Positions 9,292 through 18,184 of a stretch of DNA of 64,000 bases are shown here, piece after piece. The position numbers and the translations under genes were made by a program. A model generated the notes under the pieces. That model did not search any database. It saw only the letters and a list, made by a program, of their open reading frames with translations, and was not told where the DNA came from. Source of the stretch: an uncultured Eubacteriales bacterium (lineage in GTDB: Bacteria; Bacillota; Clostridia; TANB77; CAG-508); the NCBI GenBank assembly GCA_948468315.1, contig CAOKHL010000002.1, positions 1 through 64,000 on the forward strand, in the 5' to 3' direction. Each line of letters opens with the position of its first letter. Within the stretch, counting starts at the first letter, position 1.

Positions 9292-10392
9292 ATGATAAAA
9301 AGAATTATTAATATAGATACAATTTATTTATTAGTAAATATTAAGAATTATGAAGTTCATGCTAAGAAAATATTAGATTTTTTAAAAAAGGAAAAAGAAA
9401 AAGCAAAGTTATTATTAAATAGTAATTCTAATTATAGACATTTAATTGATATAAATGGAATGAATTTTGAATTACTAACTAATGGTGCTAAAGGTTATGC
9501 TTATATTTTACATAATAGTGGTTATGAAATTAAAATATCACAGTTTAAATCGAGTATAACAAGCTTTAGTCCAATTCAAATTAGAGTAAGTTCTGAATAT
9601 TTGTGGTCAAAGGGTTTAAAATATTCATGGAAGTTAATCAGTGAATGGGTCAATAAAACATTTGGGAATATAGAAGAAAATAAAATATCAAGGGTAGATT
9701 TGTGCTTACATACTTCTAATGTAGATTTTGTTAAGGATTATCAAGCTACTTATAAAGGAGCATTTAAAAAAACAGGTGTTATTTATACAGGAAATAATAT
9801 AAGTTGTTTAACCTTTGGAACTCGTAAAGGTAAGAACATATATTGTAGAATATATAATAAAACATTAGAAATAAAAGAAACAAAAAGAAAATCATGGTTT
9901 ACATTTATATGGCAAGATAATAATTTAGACATAGAAAAAGTATGGAATTTAGAATTTGAATTAAAAAGTGAATTTTTGAGAGAATTTAAAATAAAATCGG
10001 TTGAAGATTTAGAAAAAAGCTTAAAAGATATATGGCAATATTGTACCAAAGAATGGCTAGTAAAAGTTAACAGAACTAATGTAAGAATTGAAAGATGTCA
10101 AATTAATGAAGAATGGCAGGAAATTCAAAATGCATATAATCATTTTTTATCAAAAGGAATGGTAAAGAGAGAAAAACAAATTAGCATGGAAGCTGATACA
10201 TTAATTCCATGTATTGCAGGAAATGCAACATCTTATTCTGCAAGAAAAAACATTATTAGTATGTGTGAAACTTTTGAAAATTTATATAAAGATGTATGTC
10301 AATATTTTTTAATAAAGAATACTACGTTTGAGAATGAGGCTAAGAAGAAAATAATATTATTAAAGGAAGGAAGGTGTGATACAGATGAATAG
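9292..10392 (+). CDS. Rep_trans-family replication initiation protein
   Basis: The 366-residue protein resembles Rep_trans initiators of rolling-circle plasmids and the Orf20/MobT proteins of Tn916-like elements. It shows KISRVDLCLH (about residue 142), YCRIYNKTLEI (about 184) and VWNLEFELKSEFLREF (about 219), the acidic and aromatic blocks typical of that family. The start at 9292 follows AAAAGGAG. Its stop overlaps the excisionase gene by eight bases, so the two are translationally linked. It probably nicks the hairpin region just upstream for replication or mobilisation of the excised circle. Confidence 0.8.
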   Translation: MIKRIINIDTIYLLVNIKNYEVHAKKILDFLKKEKEKAKLLLNSNSNYRHLIDINGMNFELLTNGAKGYAYILHNSGYEIKISQFKSSITSFSPIQIRVSSEYLWSKGLKYSWKLISEWVNKTFGNIEENKISRVDLCLHTSNVDFVKDYQATYKGAFKKTGVIYTGNNISCLTFGTRKGKNIYCRIYNKTLEIKETKRKSWFTFIWQDNNLDIEKVWNLEFELKSEFLREFKIKSVEDLEKSLKDIWQYCTKEWLVKVNRTNVRIERCQINEEWQEIQNAYNHFLSKGMVKREKQISMEADTLIPCIAGNATSYSARKNIISMCETFENLYKDVCQYFLIKNTTFENEAKKKIILLKEGRCDTDE

Positions 10393-10570
10393 TTTAGAAA
10401 ATGACTTAATAACAGTCCAAGAAATGTCTACTTTACTTAAGATTAGTCGTTCTAAAGCATATAATTTAATAAAAGATACAACATTTCCTATCATAAAAAT
10501 AGGAAAATGTATAAGAATTAGTAAAAAAGAGTTAGAAAGTTGGTTACATAATGAAAAAAATGTGTTATAA
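10385..10570 (+). CDS. Excisionase-type DNA-binding protein (HTH_17)
   Basis: This 61-residue winged-helix protein has the MerR/excisionase pattern LITVQEMSTLLKISRSKAYN, a central turn, then KIGKCIRISKKELESWL. I start at ATG 10385, placed about 10 bases after AAGGAAGG; an upstream GTG is possible. It lies between Rep and integrase as in many tRNA-targeted elements and probably directs excision with the integrase. Confidence 0.85.
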   Translation: MNSLENDLITVQEMSTLLKISRSKAYNLIKDTTFPIIKIGKCIRISKKELESWLHNEKNVL

Positions 10571-10608
10571 TAGTATGTGTAATAAACTTAAAACAGAAAG
10601 AAGGTTGA

Positions 10609-11757
10609 ATGAGAGGAAATATAACACCAATATCAAAAGTAAAAAGTAGTTGGAAAATAAGAATAGAATTACCTAAAGATACAATAACAGGAAAAAGAAG
10701 ACAAAAATGTTATACTTTTTATGGGAATAAAAAAGATGCAGAAAAGTTTTTAACGGAAAAGCTAAGAGAATTAGATACAGGAATATTAATAGATACTAAA
10801 AAAATGAAATTTGGTGAATATTTAGATTATTGGAAAGACAAAACATTTAATAATTTAGAGGTAACAACTAAAGAAGGATATATTCAAAAAATAGAAAAAC
10901 ATATTAAGCCATATTTATCTAATATTTTATTAGAAAATTTAAAACCGTTGCATTTACAAAATTTTTATGAAGAAAAACTAAAAAGTGGTAAATTAGATGG
11001 AAGAGGAGGTTTATCTTCAAGAACAGTTTTAGCAATACACAGAATAATACATAGTGCATTACAACAGGCTGTTAAATGGCAATTGGTTGCAAGAAATGTT
11101 GCAGAGGCTGTTGAGCCACCTAAAGCCAAAAAATATAAAGCAAAGTTTTTAAATGATAAGCAGACAGAAGAATTAATAAAAAAAGCTAAAAATACAGATA
11201 TTTATATCCCTATTGTGATTGCAGTTTATACAGGAGCTAGGAGAGGAGAAGTGCTAGGTTTAAATTGGAACAATGTTGACTTAGAAAAAGGCATAATAAA
11301 AATTATAGATAACCTATGTGCTACTAATAATGGATTAATAATAAAACAACCTAAAACAAATAGTGGAATAAGAACAATAGCTATTTCGGAAACATTAATA
11401 AAAATATTAAAAAAACATAAAATAAATCAAATGAGAAATAAAATTAGGTTAGGAATAAACTACCAAGATAATAATATGGTTTGTTGTTATGAAGACGGGC
11501 ATTTATTTAATCCTAAAAGATTTAGTGCAAAATTTCATGAACTTTTAGAAAACAATAATTTACCTGTAATAAGATTTCATGATTTAAGACATTCACATGC
11601 TTCATTACTAGTAAAAATGGGAGTGCAGCCAAAAGAAATATCTTCAAGACTAGGACACAGTAACATTGGAATAACTATGGATTTATATTCACATTTATAT
11701 GAAGAAACAGATAGAGAAGTTGCAAAGATATTTGATAAATTAATTAATGTAAATTAA
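10609..11757 (+). CDS. Tyrosine site-specific integrase
   Basis: This 382-residue phage-type integrase has an N-terminal AP2-like arm-binding domain (KSSWKIRIELPKD), a core-binding SAM-like domain and a C-terminal catalytic domain. The catalytic residues are visible: Arg in YTGARRGEVLGL, His and Arg in HDLRHSHASLL, His in LGHSNI, and the nucleophile Tyr in DLYSHL. It ends 25 bases before the right attachment repeat, the usual place for the enzyme that recombines the tRNA-Ser site. Confidence 0.95.
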   Translation: MRGNITPISKVKSSWKIRIELPKDTITGKRRQKCYTFYGNKKDAEKFLTEKLRELDTGILIDTKKMKFGEYLDYWKDKTFNNLEVTTKEGYIQKIEKHIKPYLSNILLENLKPLHLQNFYEEKLKSGKLDGRGGLSSRTVLAIHRIIHSALQQAVKWQLVARNVAEAVEPPKAKKYKAKFLNDKQTEELIKKAKNTDIYIPIVIAVYTGARRGEVLGLNWNNVDLEKGIIKIIDNLCATNNGLIIKQPKTNSGIRTIAISETLIKILKKHKINQMRNKIRLGINYQDNNMVCCYEDGHLFNPKRFSAKFHELLENNNLPVIRFHDLRHSHASLLVKMGVQPKEISSRLGHSNIGITMDLYSHLYEETDREVAKIFDKLINVN

Positions 11758-11781
11758 TGGTGACCAATTGGTGACTAAAGT

Positions 11782-11863
11782 AAAAAATTTCTAAAAAAAT
11801 TTCAGAATTAACTATTGACAAAAGCCTAAAAGTTGTGTTATTATAGACAAGGTTTAGGCAAAT

Positions 11864-11890
<27 letters not shown>
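11782..11890 (+). repeat. Right 109-bp direct repeat (attachment region) carrying tRNA promoter and 5' half
   Basis: Matches 7189-7297, with the final 76 bases identical. This copy supplies a promoter (TTGACA 11815, TATTAT 11839) and 27 bases that complete the intact tRNA-Ser(UGA). Confidence 0.9.
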
Positions 11891-11955
<65 letters not shown>

Positions 11956-11966
11956 AAACAATATAA

Positions 11967-12008
11967 CGTAGAAATATTGTAATACCACAATCTTCTACGA
12001 TTTTTTTA
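11967..12008 (+). terminator. Terminator after tRNA-Ser(UGA)
   Basis: CGTAGAA (11967-11973) pairs with TTCTACG (11993-11999), with further inner pairing and a following T run. Confidence 0.7.
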
Positions 12009-12027
12009 TAATTTATATATACAATTT

Positions 12028-12117
12028 GGAGAAATACCCAAGTGGTGAAGGGGACAGTTTGCTAAACTGTTAGGTCGAGTAATCGGCGCGAGGGTTCGAA
12101 CCCCTCTTTCTCCGCCA
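12028..12117 (+). tRNA. tRNA-Ser(GCU)
   Basis: The acceptor GGAGAAA pairs with TTTCTCC. The anticodon loop TTGCTAA gives GCU, there is a long variable arm, and CCA is encoded. A hairpin with T run at about 12122-12160 ends the transcript. Confidence 0.96.
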
Positions 12118-12195
12118 AAATAAAACCTGCTAATTCTTATTATATAAGTTAGCGGTTTTTTTAATTATATGAAAGTATAAATATTTAAAAAATTC

Positions 12196-12229
12196 CCAAC
12201 TAGTATTATAATAGCTAGTTGGTTTTTTT
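12196..12229. terminator. Bidirectional terminator
   Basis: CCAACTAG (12196-12203) pairs with CTAGTTGG (12215-12222) and is flanked by T and A runs, serving the tRNA side and the minus-strand deacetylase gene. Confidence 0.75.
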
Positions 12230-12230
12230 A

Positions 12231-13031
12231 CTAATTATACATTAAAAGTCTTAATGCAAATTTAAATATATTCATACCATGTGATACATTAAGTCTTGGG
12301 ATCTCAAATGCATCGTCATTTCTACTTGCTTTTTTATAATCATTTTTATTAGGTCCATATTTAAAGGCTAATTTATATCCACATTCTTTTAAAGCATTTT
12401 TCATATTATCATTGTATTGACCAAAAGGATAACAATATACATTAGTTTCTTTATAAAAGTTATTAAATTTATTTATATCTTGAGCAAGAACGTTTTTATC
12501 TTGATTAATAGCACCTTGGTAATGTAAATTGTAAGAATGAGAATAAATTTCAATATTTGGATATTCTTTTTCTATATTTGATAAGATATCTTTGGTCATA
12601 TAAGTTTTTACGTTTCCTTCCCATATATTATTTGTAGAATTTTCTATAAAAGAACCAACTACAAATACAGTAGCATTCATATTATATTCTTTAAGTAATT
12701 TGAATGCATATTCATAATTCGATAAAAATCCATCATCGAAAGTAATAAGAACACTTTTATAGGGTAAATCTAATAAACCTGTTTTCCATTTGTAAAATTC
12801 GTCCATGGTTAATGTTTTGTAATTATTCTTTTTTAAATAGTCTAATTGTTCTTTAAAGTTTTGTGTAGTAATTATCCAGTCTGCTTCATCTGGATAGTTT
12901 TGCTTTTCTGCTTCTGTTGCAATATTGTGGTAACATAAAACCGCTATTTTAGGGTTTTTGTATAGATATGTTATTGTGATAATTAATAGGATTAAGATAA
13001 GTAATGTGATTATTTTAAATATTTTTTTCAT
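12231..13031 (-). CDS. Membrane-anchored polysaccharide deacetylase
   Basis: This 266-residue NodB-fold deacetylase probably acts on peptidoglycan or another cell-surface glycan outside the membrane. One N-terminal membrane helix (about residues 5-25) is followed by VLCYHNI, the LITFDDGF metal-binding motif, the YSHS metal-histidine motif, and the CYPFGQYND region. I start at ATG 13031, where GGAGGT precedes; an upstream in-frame ATG lacks a ribosome site. It is transcribed away from the T4SS-like cluster. Confidence 0.88.
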   Translation of the reverse strand: MKKIFKIITLLILILLIITITYLYKNPKIAVLCYHNIATEAEKQNYPDEADWIITTQNFKEQLDYLKKNNYKTLTMDEFYKWKTGLLDLPYKSVLITFDDGFLSNYEYAFKLLKEYNMNATVFVVGSFIENSTNNIWEGNVKTYMTKDILSNIEKEYPNIEIYSHSYNLHYQGAINQDKNVLAQDINKFNNFYKETNVYCYPFGQYNDNMKNALKECGYKLAFKYGPNKNDYKKASRNDDAFEIPRLNVSHGMNIFKFALRLLMYN

Positions 13032-13112
13032 TATTAAGACCTCCAGTGGTATTTTAGAATAAATATTAGAATTTATCAATAGGCAATTATGTATACAAAA
13101 TAGCTAAAACTG

Positions 13113-13141
13113 TTGACAAATAATGGATTTTAATGTAAAAT
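13113..13141 (+). promoter_or_regulatory. SigmaA-type promoter of the T4SS-like cluster
   Basis: TTGACA (13113-13118), a 17-base spacer and TAAAAT (13136-13141) lie 19 bases before the first gene of the cluster. Confidence 0.7.
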
Positions 13142-13160
13142 AAAACTTGAGGTGATAAAA

Positions 13161-14474
13161 ATGGGATTAATAAGAAACGTACACTCTAGGTTTAAAGATT
13201 TAGATCAAATTATAGAAGAATTAAAGGAAACAGGGTTAGAAGAAGAACAATTAGCGTCATATTACAATTTAAAGAAAATATATGAAAGTGGAGAAAAAGG
13301 ATTTGACAAATTAGATAGGTATGTTGATAAACAAGAAGGAATTATGTACAAAGAGGGAAGAAAAATTGATTATCTTGAAAATAGATTAGAACAAATAAAA
13401 GATAATGATCATATGGGATTTTCTGCAAAAAGAAAACAAGAAAAAAGCTTAAAAAGAAGAATAAAAAGGGCAAAGATAAGAATGAAACGTGCAGAAAGAG
13501 CGGCAGAAGCAAAAAGAAAGTCAGCAGAGAAAGTAGAAAAGAGTTTAAATAGAATAAGAAAATGTATAAAAAAACTAGAGAAAAGTTTAAGAAATATGTG
13601 GAGTAAGAGTAAACATGAAATAAAGTTAGTAAAGCAATTTAAAGACAAACAAAATATAATTTCAAAAATTTATGATATAAGAACACAAAAAGCAATAAAT
13701 AAATGTATTAAAGAATTACAAAAATATGGAGAATTACCAATAGGTGTGGAGGCTAAAGATCTAAATAGGGAAATAGAAAAAGCAATAAAAAACAATAAAA
13801 AACCAGAAGAAAGTGTAGTAGAAAATGCAGAACCAATAGAACATGTTGATGGTGAAATAATTGATAATAAAAATGATGAAGAAGTAGAACAAGTTCATGG
13901 TGAAGTGATTGATAATGAAGATGTGAAAGAAGAAACACAAGAATATGAATTTACTTCAACAGAAATGCCAGAATTTTCTTGGGTGATGGATCCAGAGAAT
14001 GAGGAAAGAGGAAAAGAAGAAGAAATATTAAAAAATGATAATCAAGCAAATACCAACGAATTTAAAGAAGAAGTAAAAAAAGATGTATTTTTTGGAAAGG
14101 ATTCAACAATTGATAGAAGAACAGTAGAAATGATGCAAAAAAATGAAAATAATGATATATTAAGAGCAATGCCAGCAGAAGAATACATAGCTTATATTGG
14201 TTTTGTAGAATCAAAAAGAAGAAATAGTGAGAAAGTGAAATATGAAGATTTCCTTGAAGAAATACAAGATGATAAATATTTTGTTAAACAAAGGTATGCA
14301 AGAACAGCATTAAAATCATTAGAAAAGATGAAATCTAAAAATTTAACTGAAGACGAAATTGATGAATTGGATGAAGCTGACAAATTTATATATGGAAAAG
14401 CAGAAGACTATAATGAAATAGAAGAAGAATTAAAAAGACAATATGAGCAAAGTGCTCAAGAACAAGGACGTTAA
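13161..14474 (+). CDS. Coiled-coil cytoplasmic protein, first gene of the T4SS-like cluster
   Basis: I do not recognise this 437-residue protein. It has no signal peptide or membrane helix. The first half is strongly basic coiled coil (KKQ/RKR-rich, about residues 60-170). A middle acidic part carries an imperfect repeat (VDGEIIDN, then VHGEVIDN) and the C-terminal quarter is helical and charged. I start at ATG 13161, correctly spaced after GAGGTG. It is first behind a good promoter, so it may be a cytoplasmic or scaffold component of the secretion machine; this is a guess from position. Confidence 0.75.
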   Translation: MGLIRNVHSRFKDLDQIIEELKETGLEEEQLASYYNLKKIYESGEKGFDKLDRYVDKQEGIMYKEGRKIDYLENRLEQIKDNDHMGFSAKRKQEKSLKRRIKRAKIRMKRAERAAEAKRKSAEKVEKSLNRIRKCIKKLEKSLRNMWSKSKHEIKLVKQFKDKQNIISKIYDIRTQKAINKCIKELQKYGELPIGVEAKDLNREIEKAIKNNKKPEESVVENAEPIEHVDGEIIDNKNDEEVEQVHGEVIDNEDVKEETQEYEFTSTEMPEFSWVMDPENEERGKEEEILKNDNQANTNEFKEEVKKDVFFGKDSTIDRRTVEMMQKNENNDILRAMPAEEYIAYIGFVESKRRNSEKVKYEDFLEEIQDDKYFVKQRYARTALKSLEKMKSKNLTEDEIDELDEADKFIYGKAEDYNEIEEELKRQYEQSAQEQGR

Positions 14475-14520
14475 AATAATAAATTAAATAAAATAATTTG
14501 TCGAAATTTACAAATAAATA

Positions 14521-14549
14521 TTGCAAAAAAAGGAAAAAAGATTTATAAT
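14521..14549 (+). promoter_or_regulatory. Promoter before the first pilin-like gene
   Basis: TTGCAA (14521-14526), a 17-base spacer and TATAAT (14544-14549) lie ahead of the gene at 14574. Confidence 0.6.
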
Positions 14550-14573
14550 AAAAAAGAATAGTGGGTGATGGAA

Positions 14574-15425
14574 ATGAAAAAGTGTTTAATAAAAGTAATG
14601 TTTTTAACAATTTTAATAGGCTTAATATTTAGCACACATTATTCTAGTTTTGCAAAAACAGTTAAAGAATTAGAACAAGAGAAAGCAGTTTTAGAAAACA
14701 AAAAAATATTAATAGACAACCAAATAAAAGAATTGGAAAATAGAATAAAAAGCGGCGATTCATCAGATACAGAAGCTGCAAGAGGAGTAATTGAGAGGCT
14801 TCAGACAGAAAAGAGTGATATTATAAAAGATATAGCTAAATTAGAAACAGATATCTCTAAACAACAAGAATATGAAAAAGAGCAAGAGATAAAGAAACAA
14901 CAGCAAGAAGAACAAAAAAAAGAGGAAGAAAAAAAACAGGAAGCCAAGGATATAATAGTTATAACCAATTCAAAGGAAGAAACGAGTAAACCGAATAAAA
15001 AGAGCGAACCGACACAAGTAACAAAAGTATCAGAAAAAGAAGAAAAAACAGAAATAGATACAAGTATAACTTCAGATAATTTTTTAAATGATTTTAATCC
15101 TAATGGGAATGATCCTGAAAAAGACAAGACAGGAAATGCAATAGCACGACCATTTGTTAGTACAATAACAAGTATAGTAAATCCTATTTTAGGAGTTATA
15201 CAAAGCATAGGAGGATTACTAACAATAGTATCAGTAGCAATGTTTGGATTTGGTATGGTATTATCTGGAAATGGAGGTTTAGCACAAGATTTAGGATTGA
15301 AACTAGGACGACCACAATTGAAGGTTGATTTATTAAATTTTGGAAGAACTTTATTAATAGGTTCGGTACTATTATTTTCAAGTGCAACTCTAGTAAAATT
15401 TGTATTTAGAATATTTACGATATAA
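14574..15425 (+). CDS. VirB2/TrbC-like protein with N-terminal coiled coil
   Basis: This 283-residue protein begins with a signal peptide (about residues 1-28). A Glu/Lys/Gln-rich coiled coil (about 30-130) and a Thr/Ser/Lys linker follow. The C-terminal part has two hydrophobic helices in the VirB2/TrbC pilin layout (GVIQSIGGLLTIVSVAMFGFG, then a short polar loop, then LLIGSVLLFSSATLVKFVF). A pilin domain on a coiled-coil stalk is unusual. The ATG at 14574 matches the spacing from GTGGGTGA seen before the next gene. It may anchor or cap the pilus, which is inference. Confidence 0.7.
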   Translation: MKKCLIKVMFLTILIGLIFSTHYSSFAKTVKELEQEKAVLENKKILIDNQIKELENRIKSGDSSDTEAARGVIERLQTEKSDIIKDIAKLETDISKQQEYEKEQEIKKQQQEEQKKEEEKKQEAKDIIVITNSKEETSKPNKKSEPTQVTKVSEKEEKTEIDTSITSDNFLNDFNPNGNDPEKDKTGNAIARPFVSTITSIVNPILGVIQSIGGLLTIVSVAMFGFGMVLSGNGGLAQDLGLKLGRPQLKVDLLNFGRTLLIGSVLLFSSATLVKFVFRIFTI

Positions 15426-15450
15426 CCTAAAAGAAAGTGGGTGATTGAAC

Positions 15451-15876
15451 ATGAAAAAGATTATAGTTTCACTTATTGTTATTATAATGTTTTCAGTAAA
15501 TACAAATTCATTGGTATATGCAACTGATGGTGATTGGGTAAGTGAGGCATTTTCAGCGGCACATAAGTTTTTAAATAATGCAAACATTACTGATGATACA
15601 GGTATAATTAGCCCATTTTTCGACCAATTTAAATCAATTGTAAAAGGAATAAACAGAATATTATTAGTTTTACTAGCAGGATTGTCAATGATATCACTTT
15701 CATTAATAGGTGTAAGGTATATGCTTAGTGGAGCATCTCCACAACAAAAGGAAGAAGCAAAGAGAAATCTACATACAGTATTTATAGGAATGGCAATAGG
15801 TTTTGGGGCATATGCTATATGGAGGATAGCAATATCAATTGTTACAATTATTATAGGAAGTTTAGCACAATCATAA
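15451..15876 (+). CDS. VirB2/TrbC-like pilin
   Basis: This 141-residue protein has a signal peptide ending near VYATDG and two long hydrophobic helices (LLVLLAGLSMISLSLIGVRYML and VFIGMAIGFGAYAIWRIAI) separated by a basic loop (SPQQKEEAKRN). This is the topology of VirB2/TrbC pilins. It lies 25 bases after the previous pilin-like gene and uses the same GTGGGTGA-type ribosome site. It is the most divergent of the short pilins here. Confidence 0.75.
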   Translation: MKKIIVSLIVIIMFSVNTNSLVYATDGDWVSEAFSAAHKFLNNANITDDTGIISPFFDQFKSIVKGINRILLVLLAGLSMISLSLIGVRYMLSGASPQQKEEAKRNLHTVFIGMAIGFGAYAIWRIAISIVTIIIGSLAQS

Positions 15877-15924
15877 TTTGATATTAAATTTTAAAATATA
15901 TAAATAAAAAAAGGAGGAATTTTT

Positions 15925-16293
15925 ATGAAAACAATTCAAAAAATATTAGCAATTTTACTTATTGCTGTTTGTGTAGTAGCTGTTATGCCTAAAAATGTTG
16001 TAATGGCGTCAACTGCAGCGGAGATAGTTGGTAATGTTCAGGCTCAAGAAACAGCTGATACAAAATTTGCTGAAGACTTGCAAACTACAATTGGTAGATT
16101 ATTAGGATTTCTACAAGTAGCTTCAGGATTAGCTGCAATTATAATGATAGCAATAGTAGGATTTAACTTTATAGTAGCAACACCGGGAGTAAAAGATGAG
16201 ATGAAACAGAAAATGCTACCAATTATAATTGGTATAGTACTAGTATTTGGAGCAGTATCAATTGCTAGATTTGTATTAAGTGTTGCAGCTTAA
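15925..16293 (+). CDS. VirB2/TrbC-like pilin (tandem family member 1)
   Basis: This 122-residue protein has a signal peptide followed by the shared family pattern: GRLLGFLQVASGLAAI, then GFNFIVATPGVKDEMKQK, then MLPIIIGIVLVFGAVSIARF. Two transmembrane helices flank a short charged loop, as in VirB2. It is closely related to the genes at 16857, 17277 and 17762, so these arose by tandem duplication. A terminator lies directly downstream, so the upstream pilin genes can be transcribed in excess over the rest of the machine. Confidence 0.82.
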   Translation: MKTIQKILAILLIAVCVVAVMPKNVVMASTAAEIVGNVQAQETADTKFAEDLQTTIGRLLGFLQVASGLAAIIMIAIVGFNFIVATPGVKDEMKQKMLPIIIGIVLVFGAVSIARFVLSVAA

Positions 16294-16312
16294 TGTAAAG
16301 TAATAAAAAAAC

Positions 16313-16358
16313 GAGTAGAAACTAAACAATTATTTATTTCAGTTTCTACTCATTTTTT
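16313..16358 (+). terminator. Terminator after pilin gene
   Basis: GAGTAGAAACT (16313-16323) pairs with AGTTTCTACTC (16341-16351), then ATTTTTTAT. Confidence 0.8.
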
Positions 16359-16456
16359 ATACTTTAATTGTTAATAGAGAATTTTAGATAGTATGTTTTA
16401 CATATTAACTAATACTTAAAATAAATGAGGGAGGAACATTTCCTCCCTCGAGTTTG

Positions 16457-16657
16457 TTACTGATGAGTTGCTCTTTTTATGAATCTTTCAACATATTCAT
16501 CGTCGTATCCATATGTTTCATGGAGATTTTCGACAAATTTATCCGTCTTCTTTTGTAAATCAGACGAATTCAAATTGTCCCGATTCTGATGAATGTTTTC
16601 AGCTTCTTTTTCAAGCTGATAATACTCAGGTGAAAGAAATTCCAGTTTTCTACTCAT
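16457..16657 (-). CDS. Small orphan protein, compositionally unlike its neighbours
   Basis: This 66-residue charged, helical protein (MSRKLEFLSPEYYQL...) is of unknown family. It lies on the opposite strand between pilin genes. A clean AGGAGGT ribosome site precedes ATG 16657, and a GAGGGAGGAA hairpin (about 16428-16450) lies downstream. Its codons are visibly more GC-rich than those of the pilins, and it uses CGG once (followed by G) where reading straight through keeps the frame; a +1 shift there would hit a stop three codons later. It looks like a recently inserted cassette. Confidence 0.65.
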   Translation of the reverse strand: MSRKLEFLSPEYYQLEKEAENIHQNRDNLNSSDLQKKTDKFVENLHETYGYDDEYVERFIKRATHQ

Positions 16658-16856
16658 GTTATACCTCCTGTAGTGAAAGATTAATAGTAACAAACCAAGC
16701 TGGTTATAATTTTATTATAACACATAATTCTAGAAATCGTAAGGGTTTTAGAAAATTATATTTTAAGGCCTTCTTTTTTTTAATATAATAAATTGTAATT
16801 TTTTTCATTATATGTTATAATTAATATATATATGGAATTAAAAGGAGAAAATGTTT

Positions 16857-17231
16857 ATGAAAATATTTCAAAAAGTATTTATAAGTTTAATTATAGTAAT
16901 TTGTATATTAATAAATATAATACCAATAGTTTCAAAAGCAGAAGATGAGGAAACATTAGAAAGTATGATTAATAATTTTTCAGCAGAAGAAATAAATAAT
17001 AGTTCATATACTAATTTGAAGGATATAATTTCTAGAATATTAGGTTTCTTACAAGCAGCAACAGGGTTAATTTCAATTATTATGATTGCTACAACAGGAT
17101 TTAATTATATAGTGTCAACCCCAAATGTAAAAAAAGATTTAAAAGACAAAATGTTGCCTATTATAATTGGATTAGTAATAACTTTTAGTGCTGTGTCAAT
17201 TACTCAATTTATTTTAGGAGCAGTTGAATAA
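16857..17231 (+). CDS. VirB2/TrbC-like pilin (tandem family member 2)
   Basis: This 124-residue protein has a signal peptide, then the family core SRILGFLQAATGLISI, GFNYIVSTPNVKKDLKDK and MLPIIIGLVITFSAVSITQF. The ATG at 16857 is chosen because AAAGGAG lies nine bases upstream, whereas the ATG at 16851 is too close. A TATAAT-containing segment just upstream (about 16812-16830) is nearly repeated before the pilin at 17762, suggesting each copy keeps its own promoter. Confidence 0.82.
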   Translation: MKIFQKVFISLIIVICILINIIPIVSKAEDEETLESMINNFSAEEINNSSYTNLKDIISRILGFLQAATGLISIIMIATTGFNYIVSTPNVKKDLKDKMLPIIIGLVITFSAVSITQFILGAVE

Positions 17232-17276
17232 TATATAAATAAAAAAAGGATATAAAGTAAGGAGGAGGAAATTCAT

Positions 17277-17648
17277 ATGAAATGCATTCAAAAAGTATTT
17301 TTAGTTTTTATTGTAATAACCTTAGTATTAGTAATTATACCACGAAATGTATCAATAGCAGGAAGAGTAAGTGATTTAGTTGGAACAGTTACACCTGCTG
17401 GTCAAGATGTAAATGATTATGATAAATTACAAATTACAATAGGAAAAGTATTAGGTTTTTTACAAGTTGCATCAGGATTAGTTTCAATAGTTGTAATAGC
17501 AATAACAGGATTTAATTTCATAGTTTCACAGCCAAAGGAAAAAGAAGAAATGAAAGATAAGATGTTACCAATTGTAATTGGATTGGTTTTAGTTTTTAGT
17601 GCAGTATCAATTAGTAAATTTATTTTGGGTGCAGTTAAAATGAATTAA
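17277..17648 (+). CDS. VirB2/TrbC-like pilin (tandem family member 3)
   Basis: This 123-residue protein has the signal peptide and two-helix family core: GKVLGFLQVASGLVSI, GFNFIVSQPKEKEEMKDK and MLPIVIGLVLVFSAVSISKF. It follows the previous pilin by 45 bases with GGAGGAGG as ribosome site, so these two are probably co-transcribed. Confidence 0.82.
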   Translation: MKCIQKVFLVFIVITLVLVIIPRNVSIAGRVSDLVGTVTPAGQDVNDYDKLQITIGKVLGFLQVASGLVSIVVIAITGFNFIVSQPKEKEEMKDKMLPIVIGLVLVFSAVSISKFILGAVKMN

Positions 17649-17761
17649 TAAATTTGAATTTTTATAGAATTTATGTTATAATTAATATGTAGTTTGAATT
17701 GAATAAATACATAGTAGTTAATAAGAAATATTTATATGTAAATTGATAGGGGGGATTAGTT

Positions 17762-18184
17762 ATGAAAACAATTCAGAAAATATTTATAATTTTAATTGTA
17801 GCCTTTTTTATTTTTGAAATTATGCCATCAAATTTTGTAGCAGCAACAGATCAGACAGCTAATATAGTTGGGGGAGTTATACCATGGTCACCAAGTAGGG
17901 CATCTGCTAGTAAATTGCAAGAAACAATAGGAAGACTATTAGGATTTTTACAAATAGCTTCAGGACTAGTTGCAATTTTAATGATAGCAATAACAGGATT
18001 CAACTTTATAGTAGCAACACCAACAGTAAAAGAAGAGATGAAAAGTAAAATGTTACCAATTATAATAGGTATAGTACTAGTATTTGGAGCAGTATCAATT
18101 GCTAAATTTATATTAGGAGCGGTTGATGATAAATCAATAGATAGCGATTTTGTAAATAAAGTTTATCGGTTCTCGGTAAGATGA
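17762..18184 (+). CDS. VirB2/TrbC-like pilin (tandem family member 4) with ambiguous 3' end
   Basis: This pilin has the family core GRLLGFLQIASGLVAI, GFNFIVATPTVKEEMKSK and MLPIIIGIVLVFGAVSIAKF, then an extra tail that its paralogues lack. In the plain frame it ends at 18184 (140 residues, tail KVYRFSVR) through an in-frame CGG at 18168. If that CGG is a +1 shift, the new frame meets a second CGG(T) nine bases on. A second shift there would carry translation to a TAA at about 18213, giving a tail KVYGSGKMIISTG. Paralogues lack this tail, so homology does not decide. Confidence 0.78.
   Translation: MKTIQKIFIILIVAFFIFEIMPSNFVAATDQTANIVGGVIPWSPSRASASKLQETIGRLLGFLQIASGLVAILMIAITGFNFIVATPTVKEEMKSKMLPIIIGIVLVFGAVSIAKFILGAVDDKSIDSDFVNKVYRFSVR
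18168..18178 (+). other. Tandem CGGT sites at a pilin 3' end (possible double recoding)
   Basis: TAT CGG T is in frame at 18168; after a +1 shift, TCT CGG T is in frame again. Both are followed by T, as at two of the supported recoding sites. Confidence 0.4.

Noticed and set aside
14801..15208. Long antisense frame opposite the coiled-coil pilin-like gene
   Set aside because: Ser/Phe/Leu-rich mirror of Glu/Lys/Gln codons, a usual shadow in AT-rich coding sequence.
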